16,554 nucleotides of DNA from Leucogyrophana mollusca (lineage: Eukaryota > Basidiomycota > Agaricomycetes > Boletales), in the NCBI GenBank assembly GCA_021014945.1, contig MU266758.1, positions 1 to 16,554 of the forward strand. The letters are read 5' to 3'. Below are positions 1-8,298 of this stretch, piece after piece (position 1 is the stretch's first letter; each line of letters starts with the position of its first letter). Below the pieces are notes generated by a model, which searched no databases, was not told the origin of the DNA, and was given only the letters and a program-made list of their open reading frames with translations. A program made the position numbers and the translations under genes.

Positions 1-300
1 CATCAGGCGTGTCGTCGAGGGTATTTGGGTGTCATTGAAGGCCAGGCGTGACGTGGAGGTTGGCAGGCGCGGACATCCAGGGCGTCAGGTGTGACTTCGA
101 GGGATGCAAGGTGGTGAATCGTGCACGTAGCGGTTTTAAGATGGTGGGGGTGTGTGGGCGATATAGTGGGCATGAAGGTAGCCATATGCACATGATTGTC
201 GCCATTCAATCAGCCATATCACCGTACAGCGCTGAATGGATTTGAGCTCGAAGACCGCCTAACACTAGACGAAGAAGGATTGAGGATACTGCAGGAGGGC
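1..300. repeat. Left edge of unit A: degenerate GC/GT-rich repeat-like flank
   Basis: No gene is recognised here. The first ~120 nt are built from loosely repeated words (variants of CGTCGAGG, CAGGCGTGACG and GGGCGTCAGGTGTGAC). The stretch aligns with about 8669-8960 in unit B, with scattered substitutions. The same words recur in the spacer at 8340-8660, so this looks like a decayed minisatellite-like zone at the edge of the duplicated unit. Short open frames on both strands do not look like protein. Confidence 0.4.
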
Positions 301-368
301 CTATGAAGAAACGTGTCAAGCAGAAAGTGAAACAAGGCGCGTAAGCAGCGTGCAGTACAACAGCTGGT

Positions 369-728
369 CTAAAAGATGCGAGTTTGGCCTGAAATGTACG
401 GTATAGATCGACTTGAGAGTCCTGTAAGCACGACTGGTCGGCCGACAGTCGATGTTTCGACGTGAATGACGATTATGTGCGTACGCCTCATCTCCCGATG
501 CGACCGCCGCATTGTGAGGCCTTCGAGCATGTTGACATGGGATCTCAGTCACTGGAATTCGTTCCCTATCTCGCTATCCGAGAGTGAACAAAGGCGAGGA
601 CAAGTCGACTTGTGCAGTGGCAGTGACTTTGATGCAGTAGTGCTCCCTTGCAAAGCTTCAACTACGCCCCCCACCAGAGTGGGCTTTGTAATCCCAGTGC
701 AATCTTGCGGCGTAATCGCCATTATCAT
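369..728 (-). pseudogene. Minus-strand coding relic of unknown family, copy A
   Basis: Two open frames lie end to end on the minus strand, and both are also present in unit B. The upstream one (728 to 549) starts with ATG and runs 59 codons to TGA; it contains ITPQDCTGITKPT and ends SLSDSEIGNEFQ. The downstream one (about 548 to 369) is in another frame and contains HVNMLEGL, then HREMRRTHIIVIHVETSTVG, before a stop. Residue order is shared with unit B despite many substitutions, which suggests decayed exons of one former gene. I do not recognise the family. Unit B has about 42 extra nt at the frame change (9212-9253). It could instead be a small live gene, but no splice model joins the two frames cleanly. 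Confidence 0.35.
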
Positions 729-1140
729 GGCGTATATGGCCAGATTTTCCTTGTCCCACTTTCATCCGTGTACGGGTGGTGATCTGGAGAGGTTGTCAAT
801 AGAAGTCTGGCGCTGAATCCGTACCTCAGAGGTGCGCGCCACGAAGACAGCGTTGCATAGCTCAATGCTTCCGCGTACAGGAGGATAGATGTTAGATTGC
901 ATCCTGCGGAGACTGGCGGTGAGCGATAAACCGTGTGTTGAAAGTTTTGCGGCCTTGGCAAGCTTTCGATACTTGATGGAACAAATTGAACATACTCGGC
1001 TGCCATTTTCGGGTGACCAGCCGACCAGGCCGTCGGTCTGACTCCGAGATCATCTTGCAAAGGTTGCTGCTGTTCCAGTTCCACCGACAACCATCAAGTC
1101 CTCCTGAGCCTACTCCTTTGTATTTTACATCTTCTCAATA
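729..1140. other. No recognisable gene; sequence shared with unit B
   Basis: This interval aligns with about 9840-10239 in unit B. A minus-strand frame is open from about 1090 to 725 and has a partly similar counterpart in B (both begin SVE.EQQQPLQ), but neither has an ATG and I recognise no domain. It may be exon remnants of the minus-strand relics on either side. Confidence 0.3.
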
Positions 1141-1430
1141 ATGTTTACCGTCGCCCCGTCCGCTCCCATTCTTCACACATTCGTGCTCTGGACTCTAGAC
1201 AACGAGGGAGGGCTAGCAAAACGACTGTCCGTCAGACAGCAAAATCTAGACAACGGGAACAGGTTCATCACTCAGAAAAACCCCAGTATGGCACATGAAA
1301 CCGATTGAAAAACGCATCTATGGCTGATGCCTTGACTGCAGGGGTCGCTGGCGGGTTTATCATACCCGAGTCCGTAGGAGTAGAGGCTGCAGACTGAAAG
1401 TTCGTTGGCTCTTGCGTGATCTATGGGGTG
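1141..1430 (+). pseudogene. YCII-like (dimeric alpha-beta barrel) relic, copy A
   Basis: Exon 1 (1141-1285) starts with ATG and reads through HTFVLWTLDNEGGLAKRLSV and RQQNLDNGNRF. This matches the YCII pattern of an aromatic beta-strand, a D..EG.L..RL..R..HL helix, and later a GG...PES strand. A 56-nt intron (1286-1341, GTATGG...CTGCAG) leads to exon 2, which reads RVAGGFIIPESVGVEAAD. That is followed by an in-frame TGA at 1395-1397 and then KFVGSCVIYG. Unit B has CGA (Arg) at that codon. The usual C-terminal half (the EAES region and the final strand) is missing, replaced by WD40-related sequence. Known for the family: small cytosolic proteins, often of unknown function. The call is a nonsense-mutated, truncated pseudogene. 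Confidence 0.62.
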
Positions 1431-1710
1431 GCGACATCGATGTGACGAGAAGAATCGTTCAAGAGGATGTCTGTTGTGTATAAGGAAGGAGGGGCGAGCA
1501 TCTATCGCGTTCTCGCCAGACGGTCCCTTTGTAGTTGGCGGGGGAGTTGATCACAATGCGTATCTGTGGGACACGACGCTAGAATTCTTCCCACCAGGAG
1601 ACTCGGTGAGTTTTTTTTTCTTTCTCTTCATTCTGATGGTATCTTAGCTCACCTCCAAGCCATCTCAGTTTTTCCCACCTACCACAAACAACCGACGGTC
1701 ACCAGTAAGC
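1423..1710 (+). pseudogene. Relic of a third WD40 gene (last propeller blade plus intron and next exon)
   Basis: The frame contains a clear WD40 blade: ASIAFSPDGPFVVGGG, then DHNAYLWDTT. The exon ends near GDS at 1605, where an intron with donor GTGAGT begins (1606-1668; an earlier acceptor at 1646 is possible). The next exon opens TTTTTCCCACCTACC. This is the same junction found in the intact WD40-kinase genes, where blade 7 is followed by GTGAGT, a CCACCTCAG acceptor and TCTTCCCCACCTACC. It is therefore probably a decayed third paralogue, or the end of a related WD40 gene. No propeller precedes it. Unit B lacks the block. Confidence 0.6.
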
Positions 1711-2280
1711 CCCACATTGCGTGCATCAATTTCCTCGCTGACAATCCCAGTCCAAATCCAAGAGCCCCAGCTTGAATTGAGACCAGTCGCGGTCTCCAGA
1801 GATCCAGTGGTTTCGGGTGGTCGTGCTCATCCCCAACGTCTCCGCTCACGGGCGCCTTCCAGTCTCCTCCGCTCCCGGACAGTTGCGAAGGACCGCAGGT
1901 ACATGTTGTTTTACGTCACTGTGACAGTTTTGAACGTAGATCTGGAACGAAATGAAACACCGAAATCCTCCGTCCTCTGTGCGTCTCGAGTCGCAGTCTC
2001 CGCGACGTTCTCTGCTTTGCTTGCACATTGATTCTGTGAAATCATAACTTCCCGCTGGCGGCCCCGAAGAGAGTGCACCATAGCATGCACCATCCCCCAA
2101 CCATTCACAGCCGGAAGAATCAGAGAGCGACAGCTCCTTCGGAGGCTTCTTGTCTCTTTCCGCAAGTTAACATTCTATCTGTGCGAAATCGGCGTAGGAA
2201 CTCAATACCAACGTACGCAAAACCCATGAAGCCCAGCCCATGGAACCCAGTGGTATCCCCACGAACCCTTCGGTGGCAAA
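1711..2280. other. Unit A-specific block without a recognisable gene
   Basis: This segment is absent from unit B. It includes an Arg/Ser/Pro-rich open frame (about 1717-2031) with runs such as RLRSRAPSSLLRSRT, which resembles the low-complexity C-terminal tails of basidiomycete WD40 proteins. I see no domain or clean gene model. It is probably the remaining 3' part of the WD40 relic just upstream. Confidence 0.3.
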
Positions 2281-2289
2281 TGTGAGTTT

Positions 2290-2505
2290 ACTCAATTCTT
2301 GCAACTGCCTCAAAAGTCTCCAAACGAGTTGTCCGAACCACGACCTGAAGACACAGGTTTACGACCTCTTACATCTGATCCTCAAGGAACCCGCACTCAA
2401 CGTATGCGCTGGCCGTGGCACAAGTTTCATAAACCTGGTTTTCACACAGAAGCACTGAGTTATGTGCCGACGGAACCCAAGAGGACCGTGGACTCGATTA
2501 TATAG
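2290..2505 (+). pseudogene. C-terminal-tail-like exon relic, copy A
   Basis: An open frame reads LPQKSPNELSEPRPEDTGL, then TRTQRMRWPWHKF, and ends at a stop after TVDSII. Unit B has the same frame and stop position at 10721-10906, with many amino-acid changes but no frame break. A GTGAGTTTACTCAA donor-like sequence lies just before it in both units, which suggests it was the last exon of a spliced gene. The Arg/Trp-rich end resembles C-terminal tails of mushroom NACHT/WD40 proteins. That resemblance is weak and from memory. No start codon is present. Confidence 0.4.
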
Positions 2506-2904
2506 AACTGACCCGCCGGCCGCGTGACGGATCCACCAGACGCCAACCCTAATACTGCTGCGCGAGACACGACGGTTGGTATTTTTTCATATTACCTTCA
2601 ACTTCTGCGCAGTGACTAGCGGCACCAGCAGATCCCAACGATTCTCCCGCCGAGGACCCCAGCGCTTACCCTGTGGCGGGCAGTCCACCGCCCTGCCCCA
2701 GCAGCGAGGACGCAGACTGGGAAGAAGGCCCAGCAACACCGAATTCTGAATGTAAGACCTCGCTGTATAAAATTTGGTATTCGTCATGCTTGGAATAGTG
2801 TCGATCACCCTGGTGTGTTCGGTAGGTTTTATGGTGTATTCTTGGCATTCTTCCGGTGTATCCTCGAAGTTCGGAGATCTGAGCCCTCTTGATTCTGTGT
2901 TCCA
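2506..2904. other. No recognisable gene; GC-rich then shared with unit B
   Basis: The first part (to ~2690) is mostly specific to unit A. From about 2700 it aligns with 10930 onward in unit B. Minus-strand frames here lie where the C-terminal half of the amine oxidase relic would be. I could not find that family's C-terminal FAD motif, so this part is either lost or too decayed to read. Confidence 0.3.
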
Positions 2905-3710
2905 GCAATAGTATTGTTCGACCGAAGTAGCTATGATCCAGCCCAATGGCCTGCGTGATATAAAGTTGTTCCGGCTGCCGCAGAAACGCCTTGACCTCGT
3001 TCGGGATGATGGTTAGGAAGCCGCGCTGGCCAATGGACAGTTCGTTCGCGTTGGAGAATTCACCTGCGTATGGGTTGTAGCTGAAGTTATGGAACTGTAT
3101 GGCTTTCAGCCTAATGGCGGGGATAGCTGCAGCGTTTACAAACCCAAGAAGCCATCCAAGAGGTTTCCGTGGACGAGTAAGGGATCACGATTGCTAAGCG
3201 GATGAGCGAACCATCCTCTGATGCACGCACACACACACAACCCTGAGCATCTGAAACAAGCAGCGAATAGAGACGCGTCAGTTGAATCCGTCGCTGTTAC
3301 ATTGAGCGTAAAACAAACATTGCTGTCAAAAGACGCGTTAGATATAAGTGGGAAGCTGCAGACGAGAGATCTGTCCGTATCAGTTTGATAATAGATACTG
3401 ACCGCTTCTTGGGAGGTCTTGGACGTAGAACCCATGATGCGGAATCCATGATGGTGTGACCCATCTGGAAGCTCAAGTTGACCACATGCTGAGCGACGCG
3501 GTCACCTGCCGGGGACTCGGCAGTGGGTCTACAAAAAGGCGACGAACATACCCGCGGCGATGCTGGCATTCGCGTAGGCACCAACAGTGGCGCTGAACTC
3601 GTCAAGGCAATTGTTGTACCGTAAGACGAACTCTTCTTCCGTATCCGCCTGAAGCTCCCTACTGTCTGCTCAATGGTGATGTCGATAAGGTGCTGGGACT
3701 TGGAATCGAT
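2905..3710 (-). pseudogene. Flavin amine (polyamine) oxidase relic, copy A
   Basis: On the minus strand, scattered frames match a fungal FAD-dependent amine oxidase in the expected order. Near 3600 is YNNCLDEFSATVGAYANASI. Then come ESPAGDRVAQHVVNLSFQMG, YYQTD with FPLISNASFDS, and finally (about 3110-2905) QFHNFSYNPYAGEFSNANEL and IGQRGFLTIIPNEVKAFLRQ. The pieces lie in different frames and some are interrupted by stops. The N-terminal Rossmann GGG.AG motif visible in unit B is not found here, and no C-terminal FAD motif is seen. Known for the family: oxidises polyamines or other amines and releases H2O2. This copy cannot encode an active enzyme. The call rests on remembered family patterns; order and strand agree in both units. 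Confidence 0.62.
3220..3242. repeat. Short CA dinucleotide run
   Basis: A short (CA)n microsatellite-like run (CGCACACACACACAA) inside the amine oxidase relic. The matching unit B sequence lacks it, so it arose or was lost after duplication. Confidence 0.6.
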
Positions 3711-3785
3711 GGAGGCGGGGCGCTGCTCGCTCATTCTTTTGCAGTGCTTGGGACGCTTTTCAACGACGCCGCTGAGGGTTCCCAT

Positions 3786-4340
3786 GATAGCGACTCCGTT
3801 GGGCTTCCCGCTCTATCCCATGTCTCCGTGCGGCCATCCTTCTTCCGGAACGAGTAGTCTTCCACCTTCCTCACCATCATGATCATGCTCCCTTGACGTC
3901 CATCCTTCCTCGTTGCTCCCCCTCCACATCCGGAGTAGAATGGCACTCGATGACGCGTGCATTGTCGTTAAAAAAAAGGAGGTTCGTGCCCAGGAGTGAA
4001 CGATGAAATGTGTAGTAGTACTAGCGGTGCGGATGTCGATGTGGACATCAATGGAGACGGGAGCAGTACTGTGGGTGAAAATGGGTGACGGGAAGGTCAG
4101 AGTCCTGGACACGCGGTTTCGACGCCTCGAGACATACATTTCGGTGACGCAAACACTTGAGACGACATCTGAATGGGCGGGCAAGAGGACCGGAAGAGCG
4201 TCAATGTGGAGGTAAGTGCACAGGACAGAGAACGTGTTGGTTGAAGAGGACGAGATGCCCATGCCCAAAGCCTGTGTATGCTGAAAAGATGAAGTGCTCG
4301 TCAAAGGCACCAGGCGCCTTCGAATGGCATGTGCACAGCA
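3786..4340. other. Intergenic region upstream of the WD40-kinase gene, copy A
   Basis: About 3786-4110 has little similarity to unit B, so one unit has lost or replaced sequence here. Similarity resumes near 4130 (CGAGACATACATTTCGG, then CTTGAGACGACATCTGAATGGGCGG) and continues into the gene. Open frames on both strands are low-complexity and have no counterparts in B. No gene is recognised. A run of eight A lies near 3970. Confidence 0.45.
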
Positions 4341-4482
4341 TGCTCACTCTATGTATAGAAGGCAGAAGATGGGGCTCACCTTGAAGTAGCTGTGTCCCGC
4401 ACCTCATCATCCTCCCTCAACATTGCCTCGAAGACCCTCACTCACGCCCCACCCAACACCATCGTCTCCTCGCGCCGTGTCG
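4341..4482 (+). promoter_or_regulatory. Putative promoter/5' leader of the WD40-kinase gene, copy A
   Basis: A block just upstream of the start is shared with unit B: GCATGTGCACAGCATGCTCACT, a TATA-like TATGTATA at 4350-4357, then GGGCTCACCTTGA and CATCATCCTCCCTCAAC. TATA-like to ATG distance is about 130 nt. Conservation of the block in both units is seen; that it is the promoter is inferred. Confidence 0.35.
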
Positions 4483-7437
4483 ATGTCATCGGGCCCCGTC
4501 GAGTCTTCAGGCGTTCGTCGTGCGTGGTGCCATTCAACGAGGGTTTTTGAGGGACACACCGATTTGGTCACCTGTGTTGCATATTTCCCGGATGGTCGAC
4601 GCATCGCAAGTGCGTCCATCGACAAGACTGTCATCATTTGGGATGTGGAGAGCGGTAGGCAAGACGGACAACCCCTTCAGCATGACTTCAGCGTCGAGTC
4701 GATAGCCATATCTCCGAATGGCAGAAGAATTGCGAGCGGAATGGAGGGGGATGGCCTGATTGTTTGGGATGCGCTGACGCTGGAAGTAGTTCACGAGATC
4801 AAAGGTGGTGTTTATGGGCTGGCCTATTCCCCAGATGGACATTGGATCGCAACTACGCCGATAGACGATGAGAGGGAGGTACAGTTGTTGGACGCGGACA
4901 CTGGCAGACCTGGCAGAGAACCACTGAAATGTGACGCCAGCGTCTCCTGCGTGGCATTCTCGCCGGATGGGTCACGTATTGCTGTTGGGTTATGGAATGG
5001 CTATTTTCAGGTGATTGATATTGCCACTGGCGAGAGTGTCGTTGGTCCCATAAAAGGCCACACGCACTATGTGATGTCGGTTGTGTATTCGCCGGACGGA
5101 CATCTCCTCATCACGGGGTCGGGCGATTCAAGCATTCAGGCGTGGGATTCCAAAACAGGAGTAGAAGCAGGGAAGCCGATGTTGGGGCACGAGGATGATG
5201 TCCAGTGCATTTCGGTTAGCGCCGATGGACGAATAATTGCGAGTGCAGGATTTGATGGGACAGTCCGGGTTTGGGATTTGGAGACGCGGCTGCAGGTTGG
5301 CGATTCTTTCCACACAGATGAATGGGCACTTTCTGTGGCATTCTCCCCCGACAACCAATGCATCATCACCGGTGGAACTGACGGTGATGTGTACTTAATC
5401 GACATGAAATTATTCGCCATCCAACGCTCAGTGAGTATCTTCATTGTGCTTCAGTACTCCTTCTAACTCTCCACCTCAGTCTTCCCCACCTACCACCAGC
5501 GCCCAAAATGCACCTGTATGTGCCTGTGCCCTCGCTAGCTTTTGTGAGGATAACGCTCTTTCGAATTGTAGCTACCGACAGTGTACCAGGGAATAGATGA
5601 AGCAATCTCTCGGTTTTGTAACACACTCACCAAACCACAAATATCTGTGTCGCTAGTCGACGCTCCAAACGATTGGCTTCGTGCGAATAGCGCGCAAATT
5701 CTGCAAGTCCCGTCAATCCATGGAAAAGCGCGTGTGGAGGTCAACTTGATATATCCCGTGAATCAGCTATTTTCTTGAAGCGGACCAATCTCTAACCGGG
5801 AATTGCAGCGGCTCTTCGTGTACACTTCGGAATTTTTGGAATGTTATGTGCCTAGGTGTGTCACTCGTTTCGCCTTAGCTTGCTGGACTGTAATCGTGAC
5901 CTATATCACTTAGCGAGGTGGAGAGTTTGAAGGCAAAGTACATCGAGTGGACCGATAGTGTTGATGAAACCATTCAACTCATAAACCACGAATCCATCAA
6001 GGTCACCCTGGATCACTATCTTGCGAACCACGAAACGGTGAGTTGGGATTGAGTACTCCGAAAGGAAAATCTAATTCATATGAAACAGGAATTCCAACTG
6101 AATAATCCAGAAATTGTTGATAAGATCTTGAAGCTGGACGCACTGTGCATAGTCGCTCGGATACTCGCGATTCTCAGACAGCCGCAACGCCGAATGCTGC
6201 TACTAGGTCAAAGAGGTCCACAAGCCCAATCGCTGCTAGACCTCATGCAGAAGGTATAGGCCGTATAAGAGCATTTTTCTTGTAACATATTTATTTTTAG
6301 CTGATATTTTCGACACAGCTCCTTGATTCCTTCGATCTCGACAACGTGCGTTCGTTCTTGGTCAAAATTTTAGTCGAGCTATCCAAGAGGTCTGGGCTTT
6401 ATCCTCAGCGTCTGGTCCTCTCGAACATCATTATCCGAGGCGGACAAGTCGCCGGTGGAACCTTTGGAGACGTCTGGAAGGGCGATCTCGGTGGACGCGC
6501 TGTCGCTGTCAAGATAATGCGAGTTTTCGATTCCCGTGATGTACAGGCATTGATGAAGGCTCGTCGCATTTGATCACTTTCTTCGCCCAGTTTGACCTTG
6601 GTGCCACAGGCGTACTCGAAAGAAGCGGTTCTGTGGGCTCAGCTCTCCAGCCCATATGTGTTACCGTTCTGTGGCGTGTACTGCGCGGATGAGCCCTCCC
6701 CTCGAGCGTGCCTCGTATCACCATGGATGGATAACGGGGACCTTCCTAGATACCTTAAAGACAACCCGAAGGCTGATCGCCTACAGCTGGTTCGTGGGTC
6801 GGCTGTGCTTTTAGCATGGTGCTGTAATGATCTATATTGCAGCTACTAGACGTCGCGCTTGGGCTCGAATATCTCCACTCGTTCGGCCCGCCGGTGATTC
6901 ATGGTGACCTGAAAGGCGTATGTGATCCCGGAGCATGTCCAGACCACATTTACTGATACACACTTATAGGTCAACATTCTCATTACACCAGGCCTGAGGG
7001 CTTGTATTGCCGACTTTGGGTTGTCTATTATAGCCCAGGACTCAAACATCCACCTCACTGTGACTGCCACTACAAATGGACAAGGATCCGCCTCGTGGAT
7101 GGCCCCCGAGTTGTTCGACTACGACAGCCCTGAACTAAGACGCAAGAGTTGTTCTAGTGATATCTATGCGTTTGGCTGTGTGGGCTACGAGGTTGGGGTC
7201 AAATTAATTTCATTCATTTTTTGCTCTCGCTCACGCCGCCACCGCCAGATTTACGCTGAGCGTCCGCCATTCTCCGAGCACCATTCCCCAATGATGGCCA
7301 TCGTGCGAAATCTCCAACTACGTCGACCAGCCAGTACCGAGCTGGAAGATGCGGTCTGGGAATTAATTCAGAAATGCCGGGACACGGATCCAGAGTGTCG
7401 TCCTAACGCGAGCGAAGTTGTGCAGCAGCTGCGCTGA
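4483..7437 (+). CDS. WD40 propeller-TKL-like protein kinase fusion, copy A (11 exons, ~803 aa)
   Basis: Exons: 4483-5430, 5480-5515, 5572-5757, 5809-5855, 5914-6037, 6089-6253, 6319-6558, 6610-6789, 6843-6917, 6970-7191, 7249-7437. Exon 1 encodes seven WD40 repeats (residues ~15-316; e.g. FEGHTDLVTCVAYFPDGRRI...VIIWDVESG). Residues ~329-500 are a middle region of no family I recognise, with charged helix-like stretches (VESLKAKYIEWT). The kinase follows: Gly loop GGTFGDV (~548-554), VAVK Lys ~567, helix C Glu ~587, HGDLKGVN (Asp ~664, Asn ~669; HGD replaces HRD, as in many fungal TKL-like kinases), DFG Asp ~682, APE Glu ~714, helix F Asp ~731 and late Arg ~792. It should phosphorylate Ser/Thr/Tyr; substrate and activating ligand are unknown. 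The start is the first in-frame ATG; copy B begins two codons upstream, where A has GTG. Intron 7 uses a GC donor. The intron 6 acceptor could also be 6300, adding LIFSTQ. Confidence 0.85.
6559..6609 (+). other. GC-AG intron inside the kinase domain, copy A
   Basis: The 51-nt interval must be removed to join ...DVQALMK to AYSKEAVLW. That restores the normal spacing between the VAVK lysine and the helix C glutamate. It begins AAG|GCTCGT and ends GCCACAG, and it contains in-frame stops. No GT in the area gives a working frame. The donor dinucleotide is therefore GC, with a weak match to the usual GCAAGT form. Confidence 0.7.
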
Positions 7438-7696
7438 CACTCAGATTCCCGCGACCACCAGCTTCACCTGGGCTCCGTCTGCAATCAGAAGAAAGGCGCT
7501 ACTTGATGTCTTGTTCTACGTTTGTTCCGGCGGGGTTGTACGCGCCACTGGTCTCGATACCTACATAATCTGTGCACCTCCGAGTTCTGCCCTCGCGCTC
7601 TACTATGGGACCAATGTATCGCCAAAGCTCGTACAGTATCAGCAGCAGCGTGTCTTCCATGTGTGTCTGTACAAGAACATGAACAACGCCAAGTGA
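7438..7696 (+). pseudogene. Open frame of unknown family directly after the kinase, copy A
   Basis: Just after the kinase stop, a plus-strand frame reads LLDVLFYVCSGGVVRATGL, then YIICAPPSSALALYYGTNVS and PKLVQYQQQ, and stops after MNNAK at 7694-7696. The amino-acid pattern is kept in unit B, which carries a 1-nt deletion that shifts the frame near the end. There is no good start codon and I do not recognise the family. It could be the last exon of a former downstream gene. The kinase stop is in the same place in both units, so it is unlikely to be part of the kinase protein. Confidence 0.35.
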
Positions 7697-8298
7697 GGCG
7701 AGAGACCAGGAGATCACGCCAAGGTATAGAGCTAGGTTTCCCCTGACGTCGTACAGCGGTCTTCTATATACATATGCTTGTTTATTACTTGGACACTCAC
7801 ATCCGTGTCCTCTGCACCCTGCCTGCTCGTCTCGAGATCACCCCGAGTGTCGCAGACTCCACCCGCCTGTACCCAAACGCCAGAACGCCCACCCCCAAGA
7901 ACACGCCCTACCGCCAAACGGGCACTCCCCCTCGTCGCAAGCAACGCGCGTACGTTATTCAATTCATGCGTGAATCCCATGTCTTGTGCTTGTTGTTGAT
8001 GCGATGGTCGGCGGCGGGTTGGGACGAGAAGGCAGAGTCGGTGTAGAACGGGCGCGTTGGGGAAACGGTTGGATCGTAGATCGCGTGAAACATGACAAAT
8101 GAAAACTTGAGCGAGGCCAATGGCTAACGTTATAGTTCTAGCCCATTGCAACCTCAAAATGCACCTGAAGCTGCACCTGGGATCTCTCTCGCAGCGGCCT
8201 TGGATCCACGGGCATAGCAGGGCCTCACCGGCACCGAAGCCGCCCATCCAATCGCCCGCTCAGGATAGTGGAGGGAAGAATGCCGTGTCAGCCTTCCC
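7697..8298. other. Conserved 3' block with open frames of unknown function, copy A
   Basis: This block is about 97% identical to unit B at its far end (nine differences over 8003-8298). A plus-strand frame with an ATG (7774-8046) contains PSVADSTRLYPNARTPTPKN and a basic patch RRKQRAY. A minus-strand frame (about 8093-7960) begins with ATG and reads FHAIYDPTVSPTRPFYTDSA then QPAADHRIN. An AATAAA on the minus strand (near 7785) could be a poly(A) signal for a minus-strand transcript. Both frames persist in unit B, but in such similar DNA that says little. I recognise neither. Confidence 0.35.

Larger units (their letters stand above)
1..8298 (+). repeat. Tandem segmental duplication, unit A (left end truncated by window)
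   Basis: This stretch aligns in order with about 8669-16554. Anchors are CGTCGAGG at 13 and 8681 (offset 8668), the WD40 start region at 4477 and 12647 (offset 8170), kinase exon 8 at 6610 and 14868 (offset 8258), and the shared 3' flank ending at 8298 and 16554 (offset 8256). The changing offset records indels: an ~840-nt block found only in A (about 1425-2265), and blocks found only in B at about 9478-9848 and 10566-10720. Both units are in the same orientation. The duplication is seen directly; its mechanism is not. Confidence 0.93.

Noticed and set aside
3813..4310. Minus-strand ORF of 165 aa upstream of copy A.
   Set aside because: It is low-complexity (Ser/Thr/His-rich), has no counterpart in unit B, and lies in the segment that does not align between units.
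4423..4482. A longer start for the WD40 protein at 4423 (and 12563 in B).
   Set aside because: These begin at TTG and GTG, unlikely starts in a fungal nuclear gene. The first in-frame ATG codons are at 4483 and 12647, right before the conserved SSG/SSN.P.ESSGVRR stretch.
5572..5808. Apparent frameshift in copy A near 5770: one extra base (TTTTCTTGAA against TTTTTTGAA in B) leading to a TGA.
   Set aside because: The extra base falls inside a 51-nt intron (5758-5808; donor GTGAAT, branch CTAAC, acceptor TTGCAG) that is matched in B (14015-14064, donor GTAAAC). The exon frames on both sides are intact.
6319..7437. Three separate short kinase-fragment genes (6346-6573, 6592-6849, 7021-7437), suggesting a broken kinase.
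   Set aside because: The breaks coincide with ~51-57-nt introns with matching phases in both copies. Splicing gives one complete kinase with all motifs.
7732..8247. Long minus-strand ORF of 171 aa after the kinase gene in unit A.
   Set aside because: It is not kept as one frame in unit B, and its composition (Arg/Gly/Ser-rich, GC-driven) is that of an antisense or chance frame.
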